In this document: positions 27,812 through 37,066 of the stretch, one piece after another | How positions within the stretch are numbered: the stretch's first letter is position 1 | Layout: every line of letters starts with the position of its first letter | NCBI RefSeq assembly: GCF_002261225.1 | Contig: NZ_NEVM01000005.1 | Location: 2,046,001 to 2,110,000, forward strand | Direction of reading: 5' to 3' | Origin: Bordetella genomosp. 10 | GTDB lineage: Bacteria > Pseudomonadota > Gammaproteobacteria > Burkholderiales > Burkholderiaceae_B | DNA: 64,000 bases | Translations under genes and position numbers: made by a program | The notes under the pieces: generated by a model | What the model was told of the DNA's origin: nothing | The model's input: only the letters and a program-made list of their open reading frames with translations | Databases searched by the model: none

Positions 27812-29293
27812 TCAGGACGGCTTGCGATTGCCGCCCAGTAGCACGGCCACCTTGCGCTTGGGCGCGCCCGCGCGCTCCTGGGTGTCGGGCTTGTCGGCTT
27901 CGGCCTGCAGGGCCGAGGGGCTGGGCTCGTAGGGGCGGAAGAAGAAATCGTCCACCGGCGGCCGCGCCGGGGCGTCGTTGTAGCGGCGCCGGCCGGACGA
28001 ACCGCGGCTGTCCCGGTCTTCGTGGCGGTCACGGCCGCCGCGGCGTTCGCGGCTGCTTTCGGGCTCGCCGCCCCGGCCATGGCTGCGCGCCAGCAGATCG
28101 GCCGGCACGTCGAGATGGCCGCGCGGCACCTGGCGCTTGATCAGTTTTTCGATGTCCAGCAGGAATTTTTCCTCGCTGGGCGTATACAGGGCGATGGCCT
28201 CGCCCGACGCGCCGGCGCGGCCCGTGCGGCCGATGCGGTGGACGTAGTCCTCGGCGTTGTACGGCAGGTCGTAATTGATGACGCAAGGCACGCCGGCCAC
28301 GTCCAGGCCGCGCGCGGCCACGTCGGTGGCCACCAGCACTTCCAGTTCGCCGGCCTTGAAGGCTTCCAGCGCCTTCATGCGGTCGGCCTGGCTCTTGTCG
28401 CCATGGATCGATTCGGCGCGCACGCCGTCGCGTTCCAGTTGGCGCGCCAGGCGGGCGGTGCCGATCTTGGTGTTGGAGAAGACGATGACCTGGCTCAGGT
28501 TGCGCGACTTCACCAGGTGCACCACGGCCGCGCGCTTGCCTTCCGAGGTCATCGGATAGGCGATCTGCGTGACCGTGTCGGCCGTGGCGTTGCGCGCCGC
28601 GACCTCGATTTCCACCGGGTCGTTCTGGAAGGAACGCGCCAGCTTGCGGATCTCGTTGCTGAAGGTGGCCGAGAACAGCAGGTTCTGGCGCTGCTTGGGC
28701 AGCAGGCGGATGATGCGATCGAGATCGGGCAGGAAGCCCATGTCCAGCATGCGGTCCGCCTCGTCGAGCACCAGCACCGAGACCTGGCCCAGGTTGACGT
28801 TCTTCTGCTCGACGTGATCGAGCAGGCGTCCGGGCGTGGCCACCAGCACCTCGCAGCCATTGCGCAGCGCTTCCTTCTGCGGGCCGATGTCGACGCCGCC
28901 GAACACCACCGCCGAACGCAGCGGCGTGCGCACGCTGTAGCGCTTGACGCTCTCGAAGACCTGGTCGGCCAACTCGCGCGTGGGGGTGAGCATCAAGGCC
29001 CGCACCGGATGGCGCGCCGGCGAGGCGCTGGTATTGGCCAGCGGCATCAGGCGATGCAGGATGGGCAGCGTGAACGCGGCCGTCTTGCCCGTGCCGGTCT
29101 GCGCGGCGCCCATCACGTCGCGGCCCGACACGACCACCGGAATGGCCTGCGCCTGGATGGGCGTGGGCGTGGTGTAGCCGGTGTCGGCGATGGACTGCAG
29201 CAGCAGCGGGTGCAGGCCGAAGTCCGAGAAAGTGGGCGCGGGCGTGGCGGCGTCTGCCGGCGTAGGCGCGGCGGGAGAGGTGGAGTCTGTCAT
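27812..29293 (-). CDS. DEAD-box ATP-dependent RNA helicase (RhlE-like)
   Basis: A 493-residue helicase with the full motif set: Q motif 'YTTPTPIQAQAIP', Walker A 'AQTGTGKTAAF', 'PTRELADQV', 'VLDEADRMLDMGF', 'LLFSATFS', 'VATDVAARGLDV' and 'HRIGRTGRAG'. The C-terminal 120 residues are Arg/Glu/Gly-rich and disordered, as in RhlE proteins acting on ribosomal RNA or in cold adaptation. ATG 29293 (MTDSTSP) is used; the open frame upstream is GC-rich shadow. It is convergent with the thioredoxin gene at 19 bp. Confidence 0.95.
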   Translation of the reverse strand: MTDSTSPAAPTPADAATPAPTFSDFGLHPLLLQSIADTGYTTPTPIQAQAIPVVVSGRDVMGAAQTGTGKTAAFTLPILHRLMPLANTSASPARHPVRALMLTPTRELADQVFESVKRYSVRTPLRSAVVFGGVDIGPQKEALRNGCEVLVATPGRLLDHVEQKNVNLGQVSVLVLDEADRMLDMGFLPDLDRIIRLLPKQRQNLLFSATFSNEIRKLARSFQNDPVEIEVAARNATADTVTQIAYPMTSEGKRAAVVHLVKSRNLSQVIVFSNTKIGTARLARQLERDGVRAESIHGDKSQADRMKALEAFKAGELEVLVATDVAARGLDVAGVPCVINYDLPYNAEDYVHRIGRTGRAGASGEAIALYTPSEEKFLLDIEKLIKRQVPRGHLDVPADLLARSHGRGGEPESSRERRGGRDRHEDRDSRGSSGRRRYNDAPARPPVDDFFFRPYEPSPSALQAEADKPDTQERAGAPKRKVAVLLGGNRKPS

Positions 29294-29508
29294 CAGGATA
29301 GGCGATACCGGGCCACGTGCAAGGCACGAAACTGGCAAAAGGTCAGGCCCGGATTGCTGTGGAATGCGTAATTTTAGCGCAGGTGGGCGTTTCTGCCGCG
29401 TCCGGGTCCCAAGCGGCGGGATCCCGCGGGGGATTTCGCCGGCGCCGCGGCCCCCCTCTCCGCCCCCTCTCCGCCCCGCCAGCCGGGCCGCCCGCCCGGC
29501 GGCCGCGC

Positions 29509-29847
29509 CTATCCCGCCACCCAGCGCAGGCCCCACAGGGCCAGCATGCCGGCGACGATCACCAGCACCGCGCTGCGCGTGCGGAAATAGACCAGCGCGG
29601 CCACCACCGCCGCCAGCAGGCGGGCGTCGAAACGGGGCCCTTCCCCGGGCGTCCAGGGCAGGATTTCCGGCACGATGATGGCGGTCAGCGCCGCCACCGG
29701 CGCGAAACGCAGCGCCCGGCGCAGGCCGTCGGGCAGCGGCAGGTAGTCCCCGAACACGGCGAAACCGGCCCGCGTCAGGATGCTGCAGACGGTCAGCAGC
29801 CCGATCGCGGCATAGACGTACAGCTCGTACTGCGAAAAATCCGGCAT
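29509..29847 (-). CDS. azlD: branched-chain amino acid exporter small subunit, AzlD
   Basis: A 112-residue membrane protein with about four hydrophobic segments ('YVYAAIGLLTVCSILTRAGF', 'FAPVAALTAIIVPEIL', 'LLAAVVAALVYF', 'AVLVIVAGMLALWGLRW'), the AzlD profile. Its ATG overlaps the azlC stop (ATGA), the usual azlCD coupling. Together they form a two-component exporter of branched-chain amino acids or analogues. Confidence 0.9.
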   Translation of the reverse strand: MPDFSQYELYVYAAIGLLTVCSILTRAGFAVFGDYLPLPDGLRRALRFAPVAALTAIIVPEILPWTPGEGPRFDARLLAAVVAALVYFRTRSAVLVIVAGMLALWGLRWVAG

Positions 29848-30626
29848 CACGCGCTCCTGCGCCAATGGCGCTCGGCCAGCATGCCGGCCGCCACGCCGGC
29901 GAACACCGCCAGCGCCAGGCCCAGCCGCAGGGGCAGCGCCTGGCCGCACCAGGCCACCACCCCGGCGGCCAGCATGGCTACCCGCATCGGGCGGGCGCCG
30001 GCCAGGGGAATCGTCACCGCCAGCAGGGCCAGCACGGCGGCGAAGTCCAGCGACCAACTGGTGGGCACCATGGCGCCCAGGTAGATGCCCAGGATCGAGG
30101 AGGCCTGCCAGACGACCCAGCCCGGGGCGATGACGCCGACGAAGAACCAGATCTGTTCCCGCGTGCCCCGTTCGGCCGCCTCGCCGTAGCGGGGCATGAA
30201 CAGGACGAACCCCATGTCGGTCGTGAAATAGCCCAGCGCCAGGCGGCGCGGCCAGCTCAGGTGGCGGATATAGGGCTGCAAGGCGGCGCCGAAGATGACG
30301 AACCGCAGGTTGACCACGCAGCCGGCGGCGAAAATCAGCCAGAGCGGCGCGCCGGTGGCGATCAGCGGCAGCGAGGTGAGCTGGGCCGAGCCGGCGTAGA
30401 GCAGCAGGGTCATCGCCAGCGCCATGGATTCGGTCAGCCCCGCCTTGACCATGGCCACCCCGGTCACCAGGCCCCAGGTTGCGGTGGCGATCAGCGAGGG
30501 CACGACGGCGCGCAGCCCCTCCTTCATGGCCGCCAGGCGCTCCTGGCGGATCAGCGCGATGTCAGGATCGGAAAACGCCGGTTCGGAGGACAACGGGCTA
30601 CCTGTGACGAGGGAATTCCGGCGCAT
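29847..30626 (-). CDS. azlC: branched-chain amino acid exporter large subunit, AzlC
   Basis: A 259-residue inner-membrane protein with the AzlC pattern: 'KEGLRAVVPSLIATATWGLVTGVAMVKAGL' region, 'LLYAGSAQLTSLPLI' and 'GCVVNLRFVIFGAALQPYIRHLSW'. ATG 30626 (MRRNSLVTG) is chosen; an internal Met (MKEGLRAV) is an alternative. It is divergent from ilvE over a 109-bp gap with a symmetric palindrome, so export and synthesis/degradation of branched-chain amino acids are probably co-regulated. Confidence 0.92.
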   Translation of the reverse strand: MRRNSLVTGSPLSSEPAFSDPDIALIRQERLAAMKEGLRAVVPSLIATATWGLVTGVAMVKAGLTESMALAMTLLLYAGSAQLTSLPLIATGAPLWLIFAAGCVVNLRFVIFGAALQPYIRHLSWPRRLALGYFTTDMGFVLFMPRYGEAAERGTREQIWFFVGVIAPGWVVWQASSILGIYLGAMVPTSWSLDFAAVLALLAVTIPLAGARPMRVAMLAAGVVAWCGQALPLRLGLALAVFAGVAAGMLAERHWRRSA

Positions 30627-30680
30627 GCCGGAGGAATCGACTTGGTGCAAGGACGTCGGACAGCCGCACCGGGATAGTGC

Positions 30681-30710
30681 GTATTGTAGCCGCGCCAATT
30701 GATACAATAC
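30681..30710. promoter_or_regulatory. divergent azlC/ilvE promoter palindrome
   Basis: Perfect 8-bp arms GTATTGTA (30681-30688) and TACAATAC (30703-30710). Each arm contains a TACAAT -10 hexamer reading outward: plus strand 30703-30708 towards ilvE, minus strand 30688-30683 towards azlC. The arrangement could be both a pair of back-to-back promoters and an operator. Confidence 0.5.
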
Positions 30711-30735
30711 GGCCCATTCTTTGTGGAGAGCTACC

Positions 30736-31656
30736 ATGTCGATGGCGGACCGAGACGGTTTCATCTGGTATGACGGCAAGCTGGTGCCCTGGCGCGACGC
30801 CACCACCCACGTACTGACCCACTCCCTCCATTACGGCCTGTCGGTCTTCGAAGGCGTGCGCGCCTACAAGACGGACGAAGGCACCGCCATCTTCCGCCTG
30901 AAGGAACACACCCGCCGCCTGTTCAACTCGGCGCACATCTACCAGATCCCCATGCCGTACGACCAGGCCACGGTGGAGGCCGCGCAGTGCGAAGTGGTGC
31001 GCGCCAACAACCTGGAATCCTGCTACCTGCGGCCGCTGGTCTTCTACGGCGCGGAAAAGATGGGCGTCTCGCCCAAGGGGGCCAGGGTGCACGTGGCCAT
31101 CGCGGCCTGGCCCTGGGGCGCCTACCTGGGCGAGGAAGCGCTGGCCCAGGGCATCCGCGTCAAGATCTCGTCCTTCGCGCGCCAGCACGTCAACGTGACC
31201 ATGCCGCGCGCCAAGGTCGCCACCACCTACGCCAACTCCATCATCGCCAACGCCGAAGCCCTGCAGGACGGCTATGACGAGGCCCTGCTGCTGGACACCG
31301 AAGGCTTCGTGGCCGAAGGCGCCGGCGAGAACGTCTTCATCGTGCGCGACGGCGTGCTGTGCGAACCGGAAATCGCCTCCGCGCTGACCGGCATCACGCG
31401 CTCCACCATCCACGCGCTGGCCGCCGACCTGGGCATCCCCATCCGCACCAGCCGCCTGACGCGCGACGATATCTATATCGCCGACGAAGCCTTCTTCACC
31501 GGCACCGCCGCCGAGGTCACGCCCATCCGCGAGGTCGACAACCGCACGATAGGCAGCGGCCGCCGCGGCCCCATCACCGAACGCTTGCAGAAGGCCTTCT
31601 TCGACGTGGTCCAGGGGCGCGACTCCAAGCACAAGGACTGGCTCACCAAGGTCTGA
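30736..31656 (+). CDS. ilvE: branched-chain amino acid aminotransferase
   Basis: A PLP fold-type IV transaminase of 306 residues, last step of Leu, Ile and Val synthesis. 'GFIWYDGKLVPWRDATTHVLTHSLHYGLSVFEGVRAY' in parts ('THSLHYGLSVFEGVRAY'), the PLP-lysine region 'PRAKVATTYANSIIANAEAL', and 'GFVAEGAGENVFIV' are class IV signatures. ATG 30736 follows GGAGAG at the right distance; ATG 30721 is less likely. It is terminated at 31662-31688. Proximity to azlCD fits branched-chain amino acid homeostasis. Confidence 0.95.
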   Translation: MSMADRDGFIWYDGKLVPWRDATTHVLTHSLHYGLSVFEGVRAYKTDEGTAIFRLKEHTRRLFNSAHIYQIPMPYDQATVEAAQCEVVRANNLESCYLRPLVFYGAEKMGVSPKGARVHVAIAAWPWGAYLGEEALAQGIRVKISSFARQHVNVTMPRAKVATTYANSIIANAEALQDGYDEALLLDTEGFVAEGAGENVFIVRDGVLCEPEIASALTGITRSTIHALAADLGIPIRTSRLTRDDIYIADEAFFTGTAAEVTPIREVDNRTIGSGRRGPITERLQKAFFDVVQGRDSKHKDWLTKV

Positions 31657-31661
31657 CCGGC

Positions 31662-31688
31662 GCGGCCCGCCGCGGGCCGCCCTTTTTT
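31662..31688 (+). terminator. intrinsic terminator after ilvE
   Basis: GCGGCCCG-ccg-CGGGCCGC followed by CC and six T (31683-31688), just after the ilvE stop. Confidence 0.8.
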
Positions 31689-31746
31689 CAACCGGCGCGC
31701 GCCGCGCGCGCCAACGGCTTTGCCCTTACCCATTTCAGGAATCATC

Positions 31747-31962
31747 ATGACCGCCGCCGCCGCAACCGCTCGCCAGCACGAAACCATCGAGGTCGGTGCG
31801 GAAGACCTGCCCGTCTTCTGTCCCGGCCCCAAGGCCCCGCTGTGGAGCATGCACCCGCGCGTCTTCCTCGACGTCGCGCACACCGGCAGCGCACGCTGTC
31901 CCTATTGCGGCGCCGAATACCGCCTCAAGCCCGGCACGGTGCTGACCGGGCACGGCCACTGA
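31747..31962 (+). CDS. CHCC zinc-finger protein
   Basis: A 71-residue protein of the zf-CHCC family: Cys25 ('VFCPGP'), His36 ('SMHPRVF'), Cys51 and Cys54 ('ARCPYCGAEYRL'). The same zinc fold occurs in the mitochondrial complex I subunit NDUFS6; bacterial members are small cytoplasmic proteins of uncertain role, often near ilvE in betaproteobacteria. AGGAATCATC precedes the ATG. It is followed by the SnoaL-like and hydrolase genes on the same strand. Confidence 0.9.
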   Translation: MTAAAATARQHETIEVGAEDLPVFCPGPKAPLWSMHPRVFLDVAHTGSARCPYCGAEYRLKPGTVLTGHGH

Positions 31963-32027
31963 TTCGTTTACCGGAGCACTGGACGACGCGCGCCGCGCGC
32001 CCCGCGGCCCATTGTTTTGGATAGCTC

Positions 32028-32450
32028 ATGTTCGCCACGCCCGACGAAGCCGAACACGCCTTCTACGAAGCCCTGGAACAGGCCGATCCCGTACGCCTGA
32101 TGCAGGTATGGGCCGACGATGAGGAAATCGTCTGCATCCATCCCGGCGGCTTGCGCGTGGTCGGCCACAGCGCCGTGCAGGAATCCTGGCAGCAGATCCT
32201 GTCCTCCGGGCCGCTGCGCCTGCACCCCATGCGGCCGCTGGTCCTGATGAGCATGATGAGCGCCGTGCACGTGCTGATCGAGCAGATCGCCACGTCCGAC
32301 CATCCCCAGGCATCGTTCGCCAACTGCTACGTGACGAACATCTACCACAAGGGCCCCACCGGCTGGCGCATGGTCATGCACCACGCCTCGCCGGCGCCCG
32401 CCGAGGCCGGCGTGCTCGATCTGCACGACGTCCCGGACATGCTGCACTAG
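32028..32450 (+). CDS. SnoaL-like/NTF2-fold protein
   Basis: A 140-residue single domain with the cone-shaped NTF2-like fold expected from 'EHAFYEALEQADPVRLMQVWADDEEIVCIHPGG' (in part ALEQADPVRLMQVWADDEE and CIHPGG), 'HSAVQESWQQIL' and 'NIYHKGPTGWRMVMHHAS'. Related small proteins are ketosteroid isomerase-like or merely ligand-binding. No catalytic role can be assigned. It is 16 bp upstream of a hydrolase gene. Confidence 0.85.
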   Translation: MFATPDEAEHAFYEALEQADPVRLMQVWADDEEIVCIHPGGLRVVGHSAVQESWQQILSSGPLRLHPMRPLVLMSMMSAVHVLIEQIATSDHPQASFANCYVTNIYHKGPTGWRMVMHHASPAPAEAGVLDLHDVPDMLH

Positions 32451-32466
32451 ACGAACGGACCCGCCA

Positions 32467-33567
32467 TTGGCCAACGCTCGCCTGGACACCACGCCCTGCC
32501 CCGTGCCCGCCTGGCTGCCCGACGGGCACAGCCAGACCATTTACGCCGCCACGCTGGCGCAGTACCACCGCATCGCCTTCGTGCGCGAGCGCGTGGAGAC
32601 GCCCGACGGCGACTTCGTCGATTTCGACTGGACGGGACCCGGGCTGTTTCCCCACAAGGCGCCCGACAACCAGGGCGGCATCGTCACCCCCGCGGTCGCC
32701 AGCGTGCCCACGGCCGCGGCCCGCTGGGTCACCGACGCGGACTGGGCGTCGCTGCCGCAGACGCCGGGCACGCCGGCCCTGGTGCTGTTCCACGGCCTGG
32801 AAGGCGGCAGCATGAGCCGCTACGCCCAGTCGATCTCGCACCACTTCCGCGCGCGCGGCTGGATCGTCGCCATCGCCCATTTCCGCGGCTGCTCGGGCGT
32901 GCCCAACCGGCTCGCGCGGGCGTATTACTCCGGCGATTCGGACGAGGTCGGCTTCATGCTCAACAGCGTGCGCGCCCGCGTGCCCTATGCGCGCTGGCAT
33001 GCCGCCGGCGTGTCGCTGGGCGGCAATGCCCTGCTGAAGTACATCGGCGAACAGCAGAAGCAGGTCGAGTGGCTGGCCGCGTGCGCCGGCATTTCGGTGC
33101 CGCTGGACCTGGTGGCCGGCGGCAACTGCCTGTCGAAGGGCTTCATCAACCGCCGCATCTACAGCGCCTATTTCCTGCGCACCATGAAGCGCAAGGTGCT
33201 GGAGAAGGCGCGGCGCTTCCCGGGCTCCATCGACGTCATGCGCATCGCCCATGCGCGCGACCTGCGCGACTTCGACGACGCCTACACCGCGCCCATGCAT
33301 GGCTTCCGCAACGCCCTGGATTACTGGACGCGGGCCTCCAGCAAGCCCTGGCTGTCCAGCATCGCGGTGCCGACGCTGGTGCTGAACGCGCGCAACGATC
33401 CCTTCTTCCCCGAGCCGGCCTTGCCGGGACCGGCGGACTGCTCGGCCTCCGTGCTGCTGCACCAGCCGGCCACGGGCGGACACGCCGGTTTTCCGACCGG
33501 CGCGTTTCCGGGACACCTGGGCTGGCTGCCGCAGCGCCTGGGCCGCTTCTTCGAAACGGGGATGTAG
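32467..33567 (+). CDS. alpha/beta hydrolase, YheT/UPF0017 family
   Basis: A 366-residue hydrolase: 'PAWLPDGHSQTIYA' and 'DFVDFDWTG' at the N-terminus are the YheT hallmarks, then oxyanion 'LVLFHGLEGGSMSRYAQ', nucleophile 'GVSLGGNALLKYIG', acid in 'LNARNDPFF' and His in 'GGHAGFP'. The family includes EMBO-type esterases of medium specificity; substrate unknown. The start is TTG at 32467, since the family N-terminus begins right there and no ATG precedes it; the ribosome-binding site is weak. A 60-residue loop (about 62-90) is longer than in E. coli YheT. Confidence 0.88.
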   Translation: MANARLDTTPCPVPAWLPDGHSQTIYAATLAQYHRIAFVRERVETPDGDFVDFDWTGPGLFPHKAPDNQGGIVTPAVASVPTAAARWVTDADWASLPQTPGTPALVLFHGLEGGSMSRYAQSISHHFRARGWIVAIAHFRGCSGVPNRLARAYYSGDSDEVGFMLNSVRARVPYARWHAAGVSLGGNALLKYIGEQQKQVEWLAACAGISVPLDLVAGGNCLSKGFINRRIYSAYFLRTMKRKVLEKARRFPGSIDVMRIAHARDLRDFDDAYTAPMHGFRNALDYWTRASSKPWLSSIAVPTLVLNARNDPFFPEPALPGPADCSASVLLHQPATGGHAGFPTGAFPGHLGWLPQRLGRFFETGM

Positions 33568-33577
33568 GCCCCGCGAA

Positions 33578-35095
33578 TCAGCCCTTGAAGCGCTGCAAGA
33601 GGCGGCGCTGTTCTTCCAGGCTGTCGCGGACTTCCTTGATCTGGACGTCGATCTGCGACTGTTCGTAGAAATCGCGGGAGATGTCGCGCGCCTGGCGCAG
33701 TTGCGCCTCGGCCGCGGGCAAGGCGCCGATGGCCACGTAGTAGCGCGCCATTTCGCGGCGCGCGCCGACGCGGTCGCCGGTGCTCTCCTCGCTTTGCGCC
33801 AGCATCTGGTGGAAGGTCGGCTCGTCGACGCCCCATTGCTTGATGCGCTCGCGCAGGAAGGCCTCGGCCTGGTCATGGCGGCCGGCCTTCTGCAAGGCCT
33901 GCACGTACGCCATGCCGATGGCGTAGCGGTCCGGATATTTCTTCCAGGCGGCCTCGGCCAGCGCCAGCGCGCGCGGCACGTCCTTCTGCGCGACGGCCAG
34001 GTCGATGGCCAGCTTCGCCAGTTCGGGCGACGAGCGGCCGTCGGCGCTGGCCTGATCCAGGTTCCTGGCCGCGGCGGTCAGGTTGCCGCGCTGCAGCTCG
34101 CCGTAGGCCAGGCCATAGAACGCCGCCGACTGGCGCAGCCCCGTCAGGGTGCGCGATTCGTCCTGCAACTGCTGCGACGCGGTGCGCAGGCTGATCGCGT
34201 CCTTGCCCTGCACCACGCGCATCTTGGCGCGCAGATACCAATAATCGTCGCTATCCACGTGATGCACGGCCGGCATGCTGCGCACCCGGTTCTGGATATC
34301 GGACATGCGATCGATGGACAAGGGGTGGGTCGACGCCCACGCGCCGCCGCCCGTGCCTTCGTTCAGGCGCGAGGCGTTCATCAAGCGGGCGAACATGCGC
34401 GACATGCCGGCCGGATCGAAGCCGGCGCCGGTCAGCATCTGGAAACCGGCGCGGTCCGCCTCGCGTTCCGCGTCCCGCGAGAAGCCCAATTGCCGGTCGA
34501 TGGCGGCCGCCTGGCCGAACGCGGCCACCCCCATCGCCAGGTTGCCGCCGCCGCCCGCCAGCGCCGCGAGCAGCGCGCCGGCCAAGGAGGCCAGCGCAAT
34601 GGCGCCGTTCTGGCTCTGCTGGGTCATGCCGCGCGCGATGTGGCGTTGGACGACGTGGCCGATTTCATGGCCCAGCACGGCGGCCAGTTCGGATTCGCTG
34701 TCGGTGGCGACGATCAGGCCGGTGTTCACGCCGATGAAACCGCCAGGCATGGCAAATGCATTGATCTCGGGATCGCGCACGCCGAACAGCTCGATGTCCG
34801 GGACGGCGCCCGGCGAATACTGCACGAGCTTGCGCCCCAGCGCGGTCAGGTACTGGTTCAGCTCGGGATCGTTGATGTAGGTGGGATCGCGCCGGCCTTC
34901 CGCCATGATGGCCTGGCCCAACTGTCTTTCCACGTAGGGAGAAAGATCGGCGCTCGAGGCGGCGCCCATCGACGGCAATCCGACAGGCTGGGCCCGGACG
35001 GCCGTGACGGCGCCCATGGCGACTGATGCACTAAGCAACAGGATTAACGGCTTGCATACCCAACTTGGGGTCGATGTCTTATCCCAGCGTTTCAT
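33578..35095 (-). CDS. periplasmic M48 metalloprotease with TPR domain (BepA-like)
   Basis: A 505-residue exported Zn protease/chaperone for outer-membrane proteins. The signal peptide spans about residues 1-35 (hydrophobic '[17 protein letters not shown]', ending VRA). Zinc site: HEIGH at 143-147 and the downstream Glu in '[12 protein letters not shown]'. The C-terminal half is helical TPR repeats ('[19 protein letters not shown]', '[13 protein letters not shown]'). The layout matches BepA (YfgC), which assists LptD and BAM assembly. ATG 35095 starts the signal peptide; the open frame further upstream is antisense to galU and rejected. Confidence 0.93.
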   Translation of the reverse strand: MKRWDKTSTPSWVCKPLILLLSASVAMGAVTAVRAQPVGLPSMGAASSADLSPYVERQLGQAIMAEGRRDPTYINDPELNQYLTALGRKLVQYSPGAVPDIELFGVRDPEINAFAMPGGFIGVNTGLIVATDSESELAAVLGHEIGHVVQRHIARGMTQQSQNGAIALASLAGALLAALAGGGGNLAMGVAAFGQAAAIDRQLGFSRDAEREADRAGFQMLTGAGFDPAGMSRMFARLMNASRLNEGTGGGAWASTHPLSIDRMSDIQNRVRSMPAVHHVDSDDYWYLRAKMRVVQGKDAISLRTASQQLQDESRTLTGLRQSAAFYGLAYGELQRGNLTAAARNLDQASADGRSSPELAKLAIDLAVAQKDVPRALALAEAAWKKYPDRYAIGMAYVQALQKAGRHDQAEAFLRERIKQWGVDEPTFHQMLAQSEESTGDRVGARREMARYYVAIGALPAAEAQLRQARDISRDFYEQSQIDVQIKEVRDSLEEQRRLLQRFKG

Positions 35096-35167
35096 GCGAT
35101 TATCATAGTCGAGCCGATCAATATACCGCTTTCCTTTAACAGATCCGATTATCACTTCGAGGTTCCA

Positions 35168-36013
35168 ATGCGCCCTATCAGAAAAGCCGTGTTTCCCGTC
35201 GCAGGGATGGGCACCCGCTTCCTGCCAGCCACCAAGGCCATGCCCAAGGAAATGCTCCCGGTCGTCGACAAGCCGCTGATTCAATACGCCGTCGAAGAGG
35301 CTGTCGCAGCGGGTATCACCGACCTGATTTTTGTGACGGGGCGAAACAAGCGCGCCATCGAAGACCACTTCGATTCCGCGCCGGAACTGGAATCCGACCT
35401 GGAGAAAAAGGGCAAGGTAGAGCTGCTGAACATGGTGCGCGGCATTCTGCCGGCCGGCGTGAACTGCATCTACATCCGCCAATCGGCGCCGCTGGGCCTG
35501 GGCCACGCCGTGCTCACCGCGGCCCCGGCCGTGGGCAACGAGCCCTTCGTCGTGGTGCTGGCCGATGACTTGATCGACGCCGACACCCCCGTGCTCAAGC
35601 AACTGGTCAACACCGCCATCAAGTACGACGGCAGCGTGCTGGGCGTGCAGGACGTGCCCCGCGAAGAGACCAAGAAGTACGGCATCGTGGCCGCCACGCG
35701 CGTGGACGACCGCACAGAGCGGGTCAACCACATCGTCGAAAAGCCCGAGCCGGCCGATGCGCCGTCGACCCTCGCCGTGGTCGGCCGCTACGTGCTGGAA
35801 GCGGAAATCTTCGATCACCTGCGCTCGACCAAGATGGGCGCCGGCAACGAGATCCAGTTGACCGACGGCATCGCCTCGCTGATGCGCGAGCGCGCGGTGT
35901 TCGCGCATCGCTACGAAGGCATCCGCTACGATTGCGGCAACAAGTCCGGCATGTTCCAGGCCACCGTGGCGCTGGGCCGCAAGTACCACGACCTGACGCC
36001 CGACGAAGAATGA
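35168..36013 (+). CDS. galU: UTP--glucose-1-phosphate uridylyltransferase
   Basis: Makes UDP-glucose from UTP and glucose-1-phosphate for LPS, exopolysaccharide and osmoprotectants. It is 281 residues. Signature '[20 protein letters not shown]' and '[19 protein letters not shown]' for nucleotide binding, '[15 protein letters not shown]', '[11 protein letters not shown]' with the metal Asp, and '[11 protein letters not shown]'. It is divergent from the BepA-like gene over a 72-bp gap. Confidence 0.97.
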   Translation: MRPIRKAVFPVAGMGTRFLPATKAMPKEMLPVVDKPLIQYAVEEAVAAGITDLIFVTGRNKRAIEDHFDSAPELESDLEKKGKVELLNMVRGILPAGVNCIYIRQSAPLGLGHAVLTAAPAVGNEPFVVVLADDLIDADTPVLKQLVNTAIKYDGSVLGVQDVPREETKKYGIVAATRVDDRTERVNHIVEKPEPADAPSTLAVVGRYVLEAEIFDHLRSTKMGAGNEIQLTDGIASLMRERAVFAHRYEGIRYDCGNKSGMFQATVALGRKYHDLTPDEE

Positions 36014-36023
36014 AGCGCGGCGG

Positions 36024-36045
36024 TTCCGCGGCAGCCGCCGCGGAA
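36024..36045. terminator. strong hairpin between convergent galU and ctaG
   Basis: TTCCGCGGC-agcc-GCCGCGGAA, a perfect 9-bp stem right after the galU stop. There is no T run directly after it, so it may act as an RNA stabiliser or a weak terminator. Confidence 0.45.
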
Positions 36046-36076
36046 CATCGTCATGCCAGGGCCGGCCGGCCCATGA

Positions 36077-36946
36077 TCACGCGCCCGCCGGGCGCGTTGT
36101 CTTTTTCCCCGCCGCAGGCGCCGGCCGCCGCCTGCGCTCCGGCAGGCGATGCTTGCCCGACAGGCGCATCAGGGTGCCCAGCGCAATCAACAGGCCGACG
36201 ACCTCGACCAGCGCGGCCGGGATCCACATGGTCAGGCCGCCTATGCTCTGGTCCATCAGGGCCGGCATGGCGATGGCGCGGCCGCAGAGTTCGAACAGGG
36301 GATAGAGATCCCGGCTGGTCAGGGCGATGTAGGCGCCCGCCACCATTTGCGGCGCCATGGTGAAAACGGGAGAAAGCACGCGTCCGCCCGGCGACATCGC
36401 CGCCGGCGGCGCGGGCCGGCGATCCAGCACCAGATTCCAGTAGAGGAAGCCGCTGATCACCACGGACCAGTTCATCAGGCGATAGAGACGCCAGTCCAGC
36501 ATGGAATAGAACTGCACCGTCGGCAGCAGCCAGACCAGCACCAGGAAGACGAACAGCGCGGGAATGAAATACTTGTTGGTGAGAACGGCGATCAGCAGGC
36601 GCCCCGCGTTCCCCGCATTGAACCGGCGCAAGGCCGCGCGCCAGGCCAGCGGCAGCCCGGCGCGCATGGCCGATCCCGGATAGGCGCCCATCAGCAGCAG
36701 CGGCCCCAGGTGATGCAGCACCAGGTGCTGGGCGCGGTGAATGAAGAACATGCGCTCGGCGTAGTAGTCCAGCCGCGTGTGCAGGGACAGGTAAAGCAGC
36801 ACCCAGCCGGTCCAGAACAACGCCTTGCGCGCGCCGCTGACGCGGTGCGCCCGCCCGCCGCGCACGAACAGCACCGCGGCGGCCAGGAACAGCGCCACCA
36901 ACGTGGGGGAAAACTCCCAGGGCACCAGCCAGTCCAGCAATTCCAT
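36077..36946 (-). CDS. ctaG: caa3-type cytochrome oxidase assembly protein CtaG
   Basis: A 289-residue polytopic membrane protein of the caa3_CtaG family. Landmarks are the His-rich segment 'MFFIHRAQHLVLHHLGPLLL', 'FNAGNAGRLLIAVLTNKYFI' and 'PALMDQSIGGLTMWIPAALV'. These proteins are associated with copper delivery to cytochrome oxidase and with copper tolerance. The C-terminal 30 residues are Arg/Pro/Lys-rich and cytoplasmic. No oxidase subunit genes are adjacent here. Confidence 0.9.
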   Translation of the reverse strand: MELLDWLVPWEFSPTLVALFLAAAVLFVRGGRAHRVSGARKALFWTGWVLLYLSLHTRLDYYAERMFFIHRAQHLVLHHLGPLLLMGAYPGSAMRAGLPLAWRAALRRFNAGNAGRLLIAVLTNKYFIPALFVFLVLVWLLPTVQFYSMLDWRLYRLMNWSVVISGFLYWNLVLDRRPAPPAAMSPGGRVLSPVFTMAPQMVAGAYIALTSRDLYPLFELCGRAIAMPALMDQSIGGLTMWIPAALVEVVGLLIALGTLMRLSGKHRLPERRRRPAPAAGKKTTRPAGA

Positions 36947-37066
36947 GAAGATCCTTGCCGAGCGGTGGGCGAACGGCCGTCCATGCCTGACAGGACCAGG
37001 CCGCGCCGCCCAGGGGCCGCACGACGCGGCCCGCTGCCGGTCGATTGTAGACCGTGCGCCCGGGGC

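Noticed and set aside
35096..35989. Upstream extension of the M48 protease frame antisense to galU
   Set aside because: The signal peptide begins at 35095; the extension has no similarity and covers galU on the other strand.
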